Shown: positions 35,201-44,031, counted from the first letter of the stretch. The stretch is DNA of 64,000 bases from Isosphaeraceae bacterium (GCA_031291845.1 JARLIH010000072.1:60364-124363), one strand, 5' to 3'. Notes: a model not told the origin generated them from the letters alone. Numbers and translations: made by a program.

Positions 35201-36334
35201 ACCCCGCGCGGTGTATTCCTCGCGGATCCGCGAGATTTTCATGGGGAACTTGTAGAGGTCGAGTTGAAATCGTCGGTCCTCCCAAGGGCTCGGCTTCGAC
35301 AAATTCGTCGGCCCCTGGCCGAGCGGCGTGTTCGCTTCGAGTAGCACCGCGTACCGGACCGGACTGGCACGCGTCATCGAGGTGTCGAGGATGAACTCAC
35401 GGGCCGTTTTCACGAGGGTCCAGAGGTGGTGGACCGTCGAGCGGAACTTGACGTCCCCGCAGGGGAAGGCCGCGAAGAGCACCTCCAGGTCTGGGTTCAC
35501 GGCGGCGCCGTTGTAGATCAGGAACTGAGGCGTCGCGCCGTTGCTGTCGCGCATTGCGACTTTCAGCGCTCGGGTCAGCGAGGGGATGGACCCGGAGAAG
35601 ACCGGGCTCACGATCCGGATCCGCGGGTCGCTGCGCCCGTGCGCCCGCTGGTAGCGCCGGACGAGATCGACGGCCCAGCCGAACCGCGCCACGTCCACGC
35701 CCCGCGTGGGAGACTCGGGGACCAGCAAAAGCAGCAACAAGTCATCATAATCCTTCGAGGATGCCTTCGACCGGCGGCAAAGCACGCCCCCCGGTGCGGT
35801 GTCCTTATCTTTTAGCTCCGCTGACCCGCCGACCGTGACATCGACCGACTGCGCACCCAGCTTTCCCGCCAACCGGGTCGGCTTCGGCCCCCGCGGCGGC
35901 GGATCCCACGGGAACCAGTGCCGTACGGCGATGTACCCCGCGCTCTCCGTCGCCTGCAAGACCGCGCTGAGAATCGGGTCGAACTCGTGGCTCATGCTCG
36001 TGCCGTCGGGGTCGGGCACGGTCACGATCAAGAACTGCAAGTCCTTGGTCGACCGGAGCAAACATTCCTTGTCGGTCCGGTTCTTGGCCTCCGAATGGGG
36101 GACGTGCGGTACGAAGTGCTCGCGATGGTCCTTCAGCGTGGTCAGCGGTCCGAGGTCGTCCCCGTCCGCCTCGTTTGGCTCGCTCCTGGAGTCTTCCTTG
36201 GAGACGTCGGCCTGCGCCTGGGGCTCCTCCCCGGAACGCTTCCCCGTTCCCTGCGGTAGCCGCGTCAGGCCGAACAGGGCCAAGATCACCACAAGGATGG
36301 TGGGCAGGTTCGAGTTCTTGTCGGGCTCGTTCAT
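32288..36334 (-). CDS. Unrecognised 1348-aa multi-pass membrane protein
   Basis: One N-terminal hydrophobic segment (LPTILVVILALFGLTRL, residues about 10-26) is followed by about 600 mostly soluble residues. These contain LQFLIVTVPDPDGTSMSHEFDPILSAVLQATESAGYIAVRHWFPW, DYDDLLLLLLVPESPTRGVD, IVSPVFSGSIPSLTRALKVAM and YAVLLEANTPLGQG, suggestive of a periplasmic-binding-like or receptor fold. About nine helices then lie between residues 650 and 1060, a soluble stretch of about 160 residues, and three more helices near the C-terminus. I do not know the family. Its own transcript is likely: it is followed by intergenic DNA, and the amylase lies upstream on the same strand, only 77 bases away. Confidence 0.75.
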   Translation of the reverse strand: MNEPDKNSNLPTILVVILALFGLTRLPQGTGKRSGEEPQAQADVSKEDSRSEPNEADGDDLGPLTTLKDHREHFVPHVPHSEAKNRTDKECLLRSTKDLQFLIVTVPDPDGTSMSHEFDPILSAVLQATESAGYIAVRHWFPWDPPPRGPKPTRLAGKLGAQSVDVTVGGSAELKDKDTAPGGVLCRRSKASSKDYDDLLLLLLVPESPTRGVDVARFGWAVDLVRRYQRAHGRSDPRIRIVSPVFSGSIPSLTRALKVAMRDSNGATPQFLIYNGAAVNPDLEVLFAAFPCGDVKFRSTVHHLWTLVKTAREFILDTSMTRASPVRYAVLLEANTPLGQGPTNLSKPSPWEDRRFQLDLYKFPMKISRIREEYTARGYYRSNEPVELATPERLSLQGMAGREGDTDLMPIFTPAPTAVGGEMLLSQTLDELARRNYDWIGITSTNIHDRLFLAYKVRQVCPDARLFFTTGDALYSHHGIVAYLRGALVVSTYPQRLANQAWTSGAGLPMSPRVAFASDDAEGIYNATAAHLSELDPERPATFLDYQMPGQEGSSYTVPPVWISAVGERGLYPLAVRNYGTDEPAAPSPSPEIGRLLEKELPTHHAPAASGTERTGRGPAKSVRIALEAGPVVGLIGLGIVGAVGGLWSVPARRAETGSRRRRRVLALRWLRDRAAHPVCLRRAVLGAVAGLAVAGLVELVVWCGLGPEEVKDLLMPRLHATWIVVFLAAGSAGLMGAGGYVWACGAARPLWAYVAGDTSPSRAGWLRVPLRVRNRVDHPSGRRLAAVAALAWLVFLVLLGTPAWGAAIVRWPDSGLDRTGRLVLTAGGFAWTTGLVAFVIAWVRLLDMPGNHWLRRRGTRVFWAQAIAFASLALVLSLGLVAWLFLLSEADLRLYCERASRLIDGVSPLVPLILLAVAGGIGIVTSGGQVGLHVRLGRVRRPPVPAADQPHVDAVARREFHQVFDDVRRLHGLADRSPRAVRREFLVVPVVMALLGIDYWIAGLPGSLERWPFHLTILALFTWALVLIVRQLVELAALWWTTSCLLRHAARLPMVRAFDRLPARLAQPAWAVVRTQKVNPDGSDPLIDRQFQGLLEGYDRVKRSLAALAGPNAAGLEPFDDLSKKYRSSTRPARFDSGAWWETVAALAALLGPYWARRSAVTAFATSTGPGAMTPTDDDEWPGASTQRKRSQRRGLARAASVAGGRTDNDEVRRWLGHAEEFIALVLARYVSWFRHAGSSVTASLVVGLVALVLVLTSYPFQPEGLLLSALALLTTVTIIAVVAIALQANRDEIISRIDKSVPNRFTLDRELVTTLVTYVVPLAGLLFALSYDMSDLIRSWFEPLFR

Positions 36335-36411
36335 GATCGAAGCCTCCCACCCCGAAAAGTCCGCCGGTGATCGGCGAGAAGCCCGAGGTTGGCTTGCACC
36401 CGGCGCTGAGG

Positions 36412-38226
36412 TCAGCGACCCAGGTACTGGACCTCCATCGGCGCGAGGGTGACTCGCACCGTGCTGAGCGGACCGTGTCCGATCGAGCCGTCGACCTCCT
36501 GGACGGTCACTCCGGTCTTCTGCGCCACGGGTGCGGGCGCGGCCGGCGTGGCCTTGTTGCTGTAGAGCACTCGGAACACCGCCCCCGGGGCGTTCAGTGA
36601 CCCGTCCACGATCACGTCGAGCGACAGCCCCGTGTCGATGGACGTGTTGGCGACGACCAGGACCTCTTCATCGTTGAGAATTCGCGAGAAGGCGAGCACT
36701 CCGTGCGGGAACGAGCTGAGGCCGAAATTGACGCCGTCGCCCGACAGGGGGCGGAAGTAAAACCGGCCGTAGCGCAAGGCCGGCTGAGACCCTCGCACGT
36801 CGGCCATCGCCTGAATCTGCTGATAAAAGCTGCTATGTTCGTCGAACCCGGACGGGCTAGCCCAGAGGCACTCGCGCACGGCTTCGTCGTTGCCGCGTCC
36901 GTGCAAGGCTTGTTCTGTCCCGTAATAGACGCACGGGATGCCCGGCAGCGCCAGCAGCGAGCCCAGGCCGAGCGTGACCTGGTCGTCGAACTTGTGGGGC
37001 GAGGCCGGGTCCTCGAACCGCAGGCGTTCTTTCACGTCGTGGTTATCGAGGAACGTCACGAAAAATCGCGTCGCATCGCCGTGCGAGCTGAGGATGTCCT
37101 GCTCGACCTGTTTGCGGAAGTGGTACATACCCGACACCGCGGTGGGCGCGGAAAACCCTTTGATCGTGCCCTTCAACGCGTCGAACAGGGGATAGTCGAG
37201 GGCGGCGTCGACCCCGACCAGGTCGTCGCCGTCCTGGGTCCCTCGGCCGATGAAGCGGGCGATGTCGACCTCGGCGTTCTGGTCGAAGACCTCGCCGTAG
37301 GTGAAAAAGTTCTTCTTGCCGATGCTCAGCGCAAACTCGCGAATCGCATTGCCGAACAGCCGCGCGAGACCCCCCTTGAGGTAGCGGAGGGTGTCGATCC
37401 GGAAGCCGTCGATGTCGTACCGGGCGATGACGTACTGGTACGCTCGGATCAGGAATCCCTGGAGGACGGGGTCGTCGGTTCGCATCTGCTTGAGCGACGC
37501 GAAGTCGCCGAACGTGTCTGGGGCGCCGACTCCACCTTGGCGGCGGAAGAACGCGTTCTGTTGGAGCTGTGCGGGCCAGACGAGGGCGTCGACCGATTTG
37601 GGGGAGATGGACTCGATCGGCTGGGTATCTCCCCGCGGGTTGCCGGCAGGGTCCCGCCAGTGAACGTCAACGGCATGGTCGCGGTAACGTGCCTCGGCCC
37701 CTCCGGAATTGACGCAATCGCCGTCGCCCGGGTCACAGTCATACGCGAATGCGTCGCCCGTGTGGTTCAGTACAATGTCGAAGACGACGTAGAGGCCGGC
37801 CGCGTGCGCCGCGTCGACCAGGGCGCGAAGCTCGTCGTCCGCGTGTTTCGGGTCGTCGGCGTACCGAGGCTCCGCACGGAGGAAGTCGTGGATACCATAG
37901 CCATGGTAGGTTCCGCGGAACGGGAAGTTTTTTAGCACAGGGCTCAGCCATATCGCGCCGGCACCGAGGCCCTTGATGTACTTGAGCTGCTGGCGAACTC
38001 CGGAGAACGTGCCGCCTTGAAATCCCGAGAAGCTCGCATTGTCATAGGGCGGAACGTTAGGCTTAGCACCTGGCTTGGGATTATTGAACCGATCGACCAT
38101 CAAGAAGTAGATCCACTGGTCGCGCCAGTCCGCCGGCGAGGCGAAGGGCCCACCGGGGCGGCCGGCCTGTGCTTTCGCCTGGTCGTACACCACCTGGAAA
38201 TCGGCAGCAAACAGCGAGTTCGGCAT
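36412..38226 (-). CDS. GH13 alpha-amylase family glycoside hydrolase
   Basis: 604 aa. All four conserved GH13 regions are present: DIVLNH (residues 150-155), GFRIDTLRY with nucleophile Asp278, GEVFD with acid/base Glu312, and FLDNHD with Asp397. WIYFLMVDRFNNP at residues 39-50 is the usual start of the barrel. There is no obvious signal peptide, so it is probably cytoplasmic despite the family's many secreted members. The C-terminal region (LAFSRILNDEEVLVVANTS..) is the domain-C beta sandwich. GGAG precedes the ATG at 38226. Substrates are likely alpha-glucans; precise specificity cannot be read. Confidence 0.95.
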   Translation of the reverse strand: MPNSLFAADFQVVYDQAKAQAGRPGGPFASPADWRDQWIYFLMVDRFNNPKPGAKPNVPPYDNASFSGFQGGTFSGVRQQLKYIKGLGAGAIWLSPVLKNFPFRGTYHGYGIHDFLRAEPRYADDPKHADDELRALVDAAHAAGLYVVFDIVLNHTGDAFAYDCDPGDGDCVNSGGAEARYRDHAVDVHWRDPAGNPRGDTQPIESISPKSVDALVWPAQLQQNAFFRRQGGVGAPDTFGDFASLKQMRTDDPVLQGFLIRAYQYVIARYDIDGFRIDTLRYLKGGLARLFGNAIREFALSIGKKNFFTYGEVFDQNAEVDIARFIGRGTQDGDDLVGVDAALDYPLFDALKGTIKGFSAPTAVSGMYHFRKQVEQDILSSHGDATRFFVTFLDNHDVKERLRFEDPASPHKFDDQVTLGLGSLLALPGIPCVYYGTEQALHGRGNDEAVRECLWASPSGFDEHSSFYQQIQAMADVRGSQPALRYGRFYFRPLSGDGVNFGLSSFPHGVLAFSRILNDEEVLVVANTSIDTGLSLDVIVDGSLNAPGAVFRVLYSNKATPAAPAPVAQKTGVTVQEVDGSIGHGPLSTVRVTLAPMEVQYLGR

Positions 38227-38411
38227 AATCGGCTCCGATCGCGTCTCCCACGGCTCGATGACAGCAGCACATCGTAAGGAACATTATTTTTCTTTTCCAT
38301 GAATTTCTATCGCTTTCGAGGAATCGCAGCGCAGAGCGCATGTAAGAACGGCAGGATGTTTGAGTCTTAACGAGGGGTTGTGCTTTTCTGGCGAGATTCG
38401 CGATTGCACCA

Positions 38412-39044
38412 ATGGCCGGCGCCGCCGGCGCGGATCGGCGGGTCGACTGGAGAGAGGTGATGGGCAATGCGCCGGACGACTCGACCCATCCGCGAAGCCG
38501 TGCCGAGTGGCGGGCCTGGCTCGAGGCGCACCACACGCGGGCGGCGGGGGTCTGGCTGATCAGCTTCAAGAAGGCGACCGGTAAGCCGCACGTTGCGTAT
38601 GGCGAGGCGGTCGAAGAAGCGCTCTGCTTCGGCTGGGTCGACTCCAAGTCGCGTTCCCTGGATGAGGAACGGACGATGTTGTGGTTTGCGCCGAGGAAGG
38701 CGCGCTCGGGCTGGTCGCAGTCGAACAAGCAGCGGGTCGAACGGCTGGTGGCAGAGGGACTGATGACGGCCGCCGGGCTCGCGGCGATCGAGGCGGCCAA
38801 GGGAAACGGATCCTGGGCCGCGCTCGACGCCGTGGAGGCGCTCGAGATCCCGCCCGACCTGGGCTCGGCGCTCGCGAGTCATCCGAGGGCGGCCGAGCAC
38901 TTCGACGCGTTTCCCCGGTCGGTAAAACGCGGCATCCTCGAATGGATCGCCTCGGCCAAGAAGCCTGCAACGCGCGCCCGGCGCGTCGAGGAAACAGCGC
39001 GTCTGGCGGCGGACAATCTCCGCGCCCACCCGCAGCAACCGTGA
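38412..39044 (+). CDS. YdeI/OmpD-associated family protein
   Basis: 210 aa. HPRSRAEWRAWLEAHHTRAAGVWLISFKKATGKPHVAYGEAVEEALCFGWVDSKSRSLDEERTMLWFAPRKARSGWSQSNKQRVERLVAEGLMTAAGLAAIEAAK is the YdeI/OmdA signature, and the C-terminal RGILEWIASAKKPATRARRVEETARLAADN matches as well. It is a cytoplasmic protein of unknown activity. The next in-frame ATG (38460) could be the real start, as the first 16 residues look dispensable. Single gene, convergent with its neighbour. Confidence 0.9.
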   Translation: MAGAAGADRRVDWREVMGNAPDDSTHPRSRAEWRAWLEAHHTRAAGVWLISFKKATGKPHVAYGEAVEEALCFGWVDSKSRSLDEERTMLWFAPRKARSGWSQSNKQRVERLVAEGLMTAAGLAAIEAAKGNGSWAALDAVEALEIPPDLGSALASHPRAAEHFDAFPRSVKRGILEWIASAKKPATRARRVEETARLAADNLRAHPQQP

Positions 39045-39106
39045 TCCTCGGTTGCGCGGTCGGGAACTTCGGACATGGGCCCGTTCGGTCGCGCGTTCCC
39101 TGGATC

Positions 39107-39355
39107 TCAGAGGTCGGGGAGCGAGATGGTGCCGAAGGCGGCCCCGACGGGTTCGCTCATCTCCTTGGCGAGTGCGGCCACGTCGTTGTCGCCGCTGGCT
39201 CCGAGCACCAGCAGGATATCATCGTACTGCTGACGGGTCGCCTGCAACGTCTCGCCATTCATCAGGTAGAGGGTCGCGCCCCCCTTGGTCGTCCGCTGGA
39301 TCGCAGCCACCTGGTCGTCGCGCACCAGCCATTCGCCGATCGCCATCCATCTCAT
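39107..39355 (-). CDS. Small hypothetical protein
   Basis: 82 aa. MRWMAIGEWLVRDDQVAAIQRTTKGGATLYLMNGETLQATRQQYDDILLVLGASGDNDVAALAKEMSEP has a small beta-rich start and a helical end. I recognise no family. GAGGAGGCG lies upstream of the ATG at 39355, which overlaps the stop of the preceding gene (ATGA), so the two are co-translated. Confidence 0.6.
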   Translation of the reverse strand: MRWMAIGEWLVRDDQVAAIQRTTKGGATLYLMNGETLQATRQQYDDILLVLGASGDNDVAALAKEMSEPVGAAFGTISLPDL

Positions 39356-39558
39356 CGACTCGCCTCCTCAAAGATTGACTTCCGGTCCGTGCCGCCGTGG
39401 CAGTACGCCCGAACGTCGCCGAGGACCCGCCTGAGCAGCGTACGGTGGTAGTGATCCGCCACGTCCCCGATCTCACGGGCCAACTTGGCAGCGGCCTCCT
39501 CCGGCGTGGCGCCATCGGCGCGCGGCTCCGGGATGTCGCGGTGATGGTCCTCGAACAC
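39352..39558 (-). CDS. Small hypothetical protein, start uncertain
   Basis: The trustworthy part reads VFEDHHRDIPEPRADGATPEEAAAKLAREIGDVADHYHRTLLRRVLGDVRAYCHGGTDRK. I set the start at a GTG (39558) because the open frame upstream contains no ATG with a ribosome site and looks non-coding; it may start elsewhere. The stop overlaps the next gene's ATG. No family is recognised. Confidence 0.4.
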   Translation of the reverse strand: MFEDHHRDIPEPRADGATPEEAAAKLAREIGDVADHYHRTLLRRVLGDVRAYCHGGTDRKSIFEEASR

Positions 39559-40243
39559 ACCACGCGGCCCACTCCGATCGTACCACGTCTGGCCGTACCC
39601 AATCAACGAGAATTCCAAATTTTTTGATAACAGATAGATATCGATTTTCAGCAGAGTTGTGAACTTGGTCTCTTGCCCTTTGCGGCGGATTGACAGCGCG
39701 GGCCATTCCGGTGCGTACGGCGAGGAGCGAAGCCCGACACGGCACTCGCGGCGGTTTCCGCGAGGAGTCTTCAGCGTGGAGAAACCTGGCCCAGGCGTGG
39801 TTGCGACCAGGGCCGCCTGGTTCTTCCCCCGGGTTCCGAGCTGTTGTGGATGGTAAGCCCCCGGCCACGCAGACCTGCCCGCAGTCGAGCTTGCAATCAC
39901 CCCGGGCCAGGACTGCCGCAGCTTGACAATAGGCGCCTGGATCTCCAATAATGCTGATGAGACTGTGGTCTGGCGGATCAAGCCGGCGCCGGATCGTTCG
40001 GTCCCGTTTGGGCGAAGCCAGCGAACAGCGGCGACGCGGTTGATCCTTCATCGTCCTGCCTCAGTGCGCCGGTTGGTTGTGAGTCCTCTCCCCCGGACCG
40101 CCGGCGCCTTGGGTCCTTGTCAACGACGGTAGCGTCGATTCAAGGCCACGTGAGCGCTTCGGGTAATTTCGCTCCCGTCCTTGGACAGTGGCTCGGGTTT
40201 GGCCCGACACGTCGCAATGTCCTTGGGGCCCGGGGTCTGTGCG
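39559..40243. other. Intergenic region upstream of the kinase
   Basis: About 685 bases. Frames run through on both strands but I see no convincing protein. There is a low-GC patch at 39600-39660, consistent with promoter DNA. It may hold the promoters of the leftward small genes and the rightward kinase. Confidence 0.45.
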
Positions 40244-42847
40244 ATGCCATATGACGAGACGTTGAGCAACTCCGCGGTCCAGGCGGACGTGGAACCTGCG
40301 CGAGCCCACGGTCGGTCGGATATGAGCGAGGTGGACCTGGTCCTGGTCGAGCTGGTCGAGGAGTTCACGCGACGGCTCCTGGCGGGCGAAACGGTCGACC
40401 TCGAGGCGCTCGCCGCGCAGTACCCGACTCGTGCCGAGGCGCTGCACGCCTTGCTGCCGGCGATGCGGGGGTTGGCCGATCTTGGCCGGGTGGGCGCCGA
40501 CTCGCCGGTGGCGGGGGTGCGCGATGGCGAGGAGGGGGGCCCGGTCTTTGGCAACTTTCGGATCGTGCGCGAGGTTGGCCGGGGGGGGATGGGGATCGTC
40601 TACGAGGCCGAGCAGGTTGCGCTGCGGCGTCACGTGGCGCTGAAGGTCTTGCCGCGGATCGCCGCGCTCGACCCGCGCGCGCTCCAGCGGTTCCAGCTCG
40701 AAGCGCAGGTGGCGGGCTGGCTGCGGCATCCTCGGATCGTGTCGGTGCACGACGTGGGCCTGGTTGACGGCGTGCCGTACTACACGATGCCGTTCATCGA
40801 GGGGGGGAGCCTGGCCGACGTGATTGGCGTACTGCGGGGGCTGGGCGACGGCGGCTCGGCGGACGAGGCCGATGCGGCCGTCTCTTCGCTGGCCGTGGGC
40901 CTCACCTCAGGCCGGTTCGCCCTGGCGCGCCCCGAGCCGGAGGAAGCGCGAGCGACGGGGGGCGATGGGGGTGTGTCCGCCCTTGCGGTGGGCCGGTCGA
41001 TCCGGAACCGGGTCTATTTCCGGACGATCGCCCGGCTGGGGGTGCAAGCGGCGGAGGCGCTTGAGTATGCGCACGACCAGGGGATCATCCATCGCGACGT
41101 GAAGCCGGCGAACTTGCTGCTCGACCTCTACGGCGAGCTGTGGGTGGCCGACTTCGGGATGGCCGACGTTCAAGGGAGCGCAGGGTTGACGACGACGGGC
41201 GACCTGCCGGGGACGCTCCGCTACATGAGCCCGGAGCAGGCCCGCGGCAAGCGCGCGCTGGTCGACCGCCGGACGGACCTCTACTCGCTCGGAGTGACGC
41301 TCTACGAGCTCTTGACCCTGCACCCGGCCGTCCCGGGGGACGACCGCCAGGAGATCTTGCGGCGAGTCACCGACGAGGAGGCCGCCCCCTTGCGGCGGCT
41401 GAATCCGGCGGTCCCGGCCGACCTGGCGACGATCGTGGCCAAGGCGATGGCGAAGGATCCTTCGAACCGCTACGAGACGGCCCGGCACCTGGGCGACGAC
41501 CTGACGCGTTTCCTCGACGGCCGGCCGATCGCCGCGAGGCCGGTCGGACCGGTCGAGCGCGCCTGGCGATGGTGCCGGCGCAAGCCCTTCCAGGCCGGTC
41601 TGGCGGCGGCCCTGACTCTGGCGGTGTTGGTCGGCTTTGCCGGCGTCACCTGGAACTGGCGCGAGGCGGTGCGTCAGAAGGGTTTGCTATTCGGGGCCGA
41701 ACAGGAGGCCCGCAAGCAGGCCGCGAAGGCGGACGCGATCAACCGGTTCCTGATCGAAGGGCTGCTCGTCGAGGCCGAGCCCGCGAAGAGCTCCGTTGAG
41801 CGCGGAGTGACGCTGCTGGAAGTGCTCGACCGCGCGTCGGCCAACGTGGGATCGTCGTTTGCCGGCCAGCCCGAGATCGAAGGGACCCTCCGCCTGGCCA
41901 TCGGGCGCATCTATCATGGCCTGGGCGAGTTTGCGAAGAGCGAGGCGCACTACCGCGCAGCGTCCGAGCGCTTCGACGCACTCCCCCCGAGCGCTGACCC
42001 CGCGCGGCTGGAAGCCCTGTCCGAACGCGGGCATCTCCTGACCCACCTCGGTCGCGCGGACGAGGCCGAGCCGCTGCTGCGCGAGGCGGTCGCGCAGTCG
42101 CGCAGGACGTTGGGGCCGCTGCATGTCGTCGCCCTGCGATCGAGCGAATACCTCGCCAGCGTCTACCGGGAGAAGGGTCGCTTCGCCGATGCCGAGCTCC
42201 TCTACCAGACCTGCCTCGACGACGCTCGCCGCGCTCCCAAACCGGACCCCGACATCGTTTTCTCGGCGCTCTTCAATCTCGGCGATATCTATCTCCGGCA
42301 GGGGAAGACCGAGGAGGCCGAGGCACTCTATCGGCAGGTGCTGCAAGAACGGCGCAGCCGGAACGGGCCAAGGCACCCCAGCAGCCTGACGACGCTCAAC
42401 AACCTGGCCGCGGTCCTGGAGAAGCGGCAGCAATTCGCCGAGGCGGAGCGCCTCTTCCGGGAGTGCCTCGCCATCCAGCGCGAGGTCCTCGGCCCGCACC
42501 ACCCGGAGACGGTGACCTCCCTCTACAACCTGGGGCATGTCCTGAACGACCAGGGCCGATATGCCGAGGCGGAGCCCCTGCTCCGCCAGAGCGTGGAGCT
42601 GCGTCGCCAGATTCTCGGCCCCGAGCACCCGGGCACGCTCTACGTGACGAGCAGCTTCGCCGCCCTCCTCCGGACCCTCGGCCGCTTCGACGAAGCCGAG
42701 ACACTGTTGCGAACGTGTCTCGAAGCCCAGCAGCGCATCCTCGGCCCGCAGCATCCCGAGACTCTCCAGTCGGCCCGGCGCCTCGACGACTTGCTCCATG
42801 CTCGCAGCGGGGAACCGGTCGGTCCGGCGGGTGTCGTGCAGCATTGA
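40244..42847 (+). CDS. Ser/Thr protein kinase with TPR repeats
   Basis: About 867 aa from the ATG at 40244; another ATG at 40322 is possible. The N-terminal module (VELVEEFTRRLLAGETVDLEALAAQYPTRAEALHALLPAMRGLADLG) is typical of planctomycete kinases. The kinase has all motifs: VGRGGMGIVYEAE, HVALKVL, HRDVKPANLLL, DFGMAD and SPEQARG, with an insert of about 70 residues before the catalytic loop. One transmembrane helix (FQAGLAAALTLAVLVGFAGVTW) separates the cytoplasmic kinase from at least six TPRs of the NLGxVLxxQGRYAEAEPLLRQ type. It is probably an envelope-sensing kinase; targets are unknown. Confidence 0.95.
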   Translation: MPYDETLSNSAVQADVEPARAHGRSDMSEVDLVLVELVEEFTRRLLAGETVDLEALAAQYPTRAEALHALLPAMRGLADLGRVGADSPVAGVRDGEEGGPVFGNFRIVREVGRGGMGIVYEAEQVALRRHVALKVLPRIAALDPRALQRFQLEAQVAGWLRHPRIVSVHDVGLVDGVPYYTMPFIEGGSLADVIGVLRGLGDGGSADEADAAVSSLAVGLTSGRFALARPEPEEARATGGDGGVSALAVGRSIRNRVYFRTIARLGVQAAEALEYAHDQGIIHRDVKPANLLLDLYGELWVADFGMADVQGSAGLTTTGDLPGTLRYMSPEQARGKRALVDRRTDLYSLGVTLYELLTLHPAVPGDDRQEILRRVTDEEAAPLRRLNPAVPADLATIVAKAMAKDPSNRYETARHLGDDLTRFLDGRPIAARPVGPVERAWRWCRRKPFQAGLAAALTLAVLVGFAGVTWNWREAVRQKGLLFGAEQEARKQAAKADAINRFLIEGLLVEAEPAKSSVERGVTLLEVLDRASANVGSSFAGQPEIEGTLRLAIGRIYHGLGEFAKSEAHYRAASERFDALPPSADPARLEALSERGHLLTHLGRADEAEPLLREAVAQSRRTLGPLHVVALRSSEYLASVYREKGRFADAELLYQTCLDDARRAPKPDPDIVFSALFNLGDIYLRQGKTEEAEALYRQVLQERRSRNGPRHPSSLTTLNNLAAVLEKRQQFAEAERLFRECLAIQREVLGPHHPETVTSLYNLGHVLNDQGRYAEAEPLLRQSVELRRQILGPEHPGTLYVTSSFAALLRTLGRFDEAETLLRTCLEAQQRILGPQHPETLQSARRLDDLLHARSGEPVGPAGVVQH

Positions 42848-42884
42848 GCGGGCCGCCGGGCCCGAGACGGTTCAAACGAGACCC

Positions 42885-42919
42885 TGTGGGGTGCATTTCC
42901 TGCACTCTACAAAGACACC
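42885..42919 (+). repeat. TGCATTTC repeat, tandem copy 1
   Basis: 32 of 35 bases match the copy at 43000-43034, ending in CTACAAAGACACC. The stem in this copy is partly broken by substitutions. Confidence 0.85.
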
Positions 42920-42999
42920 GGAGTTCTCGACGGGCGTGGTCGAGCGGAACTTCGTTCGGCGCCACGCCCCCCGAGGACTCCGGTGTCTCCCCAAGATCC

Positions 43000-43034
43000 T
43001 GTAGGGTGCATTTCGTGCACCCTACAAAGACACC
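43000..43034 (+). repeat. TGCATTTC repeat, tandem copy 2
   Basis: GTAGGGTGCA, then TTTCG, then TGCACCCTAC forms a perfect 10-base-pair stem with a 5-base loop, followed by AAAGACACC. It resembles a terminator but lacks a T run. Confidence 0.85.
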
Positions 43035-43156
43035 CCAGAGGGCTGCCCAGTTGACGACGGTGTACCAACTGGCGAACGCTTACGTCTTTTTTTCATTTTT
43101 TCCGTATCGTTTCTGCGCGAGCTGCGGAGTGACCTTTGGGAGGTGATCCTCGACTG

Positions 43157-43771
43157 ATGACGGAAACAACGGGAACCATTGCCGAGCTGATTGAACGGGC
43201 GATCCGGGGCGACCTCGCGGCACGGCAGGCGCTGCTGGAACGGTATCGCGATGAGCTCAGGCGTGTCGTCGCCTCGCGGCTGGACCGGCGGCTGGCGGCG
43301 CGCGTCGATCCCTCCGACGTCGTCCAGGAGACGCTGGCGGATGCTTCCCGGCGGATGGATGAATACTTGCGGGATCGCGCACTCCCCTTTTTCGGATGGT
43401 TGCGGCAGCTTGCGGGGGAGCGCGTGATCGACACGCACCGTCGCCACATCGTCGCCCAGCGCCGCACGATCACGCGGGAGGACCGGGTCCCCGACCTGCC
43501 GGATGACTCCGCGGGGATCCTTGTCCGGAAGCTCGTCGCGGCGGACACGAGCCCCAGCAACCGCCTCTCGCGGCAAGAGCGGCACGAGCAGGTGATGGCG
43601 GCGCTGGCCAGCCTCTCGGCGCGCGACCGCGAGGTGCTCGTGATGCGCTATCTCGAACAGCTCAGCACGGGCGCAATCGCCGATGCGATCGGGATCACGG
43701 AAGGGGCGGTGAAAGCGCGGCTGCTCCGCGCCTTGATCCACATGCGGGGGCACCTGGAGGTGGACCTATGA
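43157..43771 (+). CDS. ECF-like RNA polymerase sigma factor
   Basis: About 204 aa. TIAELIERAIRGDLAARQALLERYRDELRRVVASRLDRRLAARVDPSDVVQETLADASRR is region 2; SARDREVLVMRYLEQLSTGAIADAIGITEGAVKARLLRALIHMR is region 4. It matches the planctomycete-specific sigma-70-like subfamily with ARVDPSDVVQET. GGGAGGTGATCC, a near-perfect anti-Shine-Dalgarno complement, lies just before the ATG at 43157. Its ATG-overlapped neighbour encodes a kinase-type N-terminal module, the usual arrangement of sigma factor followed by kinase in this phylum. Confidence 0.95.
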   Translation: MTETTGTIAELIERAIRGDLAARQALLERYRDELRRVVASRLDRRLAARVDPSDVVQETLADASRRMDEYLRDRALPFFGWLRQLAGERVIDTHRRHIVAQRRTITREDRVPDLPDDSAGILVRKLVAADTSPSNRLSRQERHEQVMAALASLSARDREVLVMRYLEQLSTGAIADAIGITEGAVKARLLRALIHMRGHLEVDL

Positions 43772-44031
43772 TCGATCGTCGTGAGGGCCCCCCTGCCGGC
43801 GATGACGTGAACCCGAGCCCGGCGCTGTCCGAGCTGGCCGAGGAGATCACGCGCCGGCTCCAGTCGGGCGAGACGATCGACCTGGACGCGTACCCCGGCC
43901 TGCACCCGGATTCGGCCGGATCGATTCGCGCCCTGCTCCCGACGATGTACGACCTGGTTGACCTGGGCCAGTCGGTTGCCCGCGACCGACGTCATTTCCC
44001 CCTGCCACCAAGGAAAGCCCCCCGCTCATGA
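43768..44031 (+). pseudogene. Truncated Ser/Thr kinase: N-terminal module only
   Basis: 87 aa. The stretch LSELAEEITRRLQSGETIDLDAYPGLHPDSAGSIRALLPTMYDLVDLGQSV aligns with the N-terminal module of the full kinase at 40244 (LVELVEEFTRRLLAGETVDLEALAAQYPTRAEALHALLPAMRGLADLG). After QSVARDRRHFPLPP it stops; the kinase domain is absent and an unrelated lipoprotein follows with an ATGA overlap. It is coupled to the sigma factor by an ATGA overlap. It may be a decayed kinase or a retained stand-alone binding module. Confidence 0.75.

Larger units (their letters stand above)
42848..43156. other. Intergenic region with tandem repeats
   Basis: About 310 bases between the kinase and the ECF sigma gene. 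It holds two direct copies of a 35-base repeat (42885-42919 and 43000-43034), plus an inverted pair GACACCGGAG/CTCCGGTGTC between them. The right end has a strong ribosome site for the sigma gene. Confidence 0.7.

Noticed and set aside
39559..39981. N-terminal extension of the small gene ending at 39352
   Set aside because: No start codon with a ribosome site and non-coding appearance; only the C-terminal part is listed.
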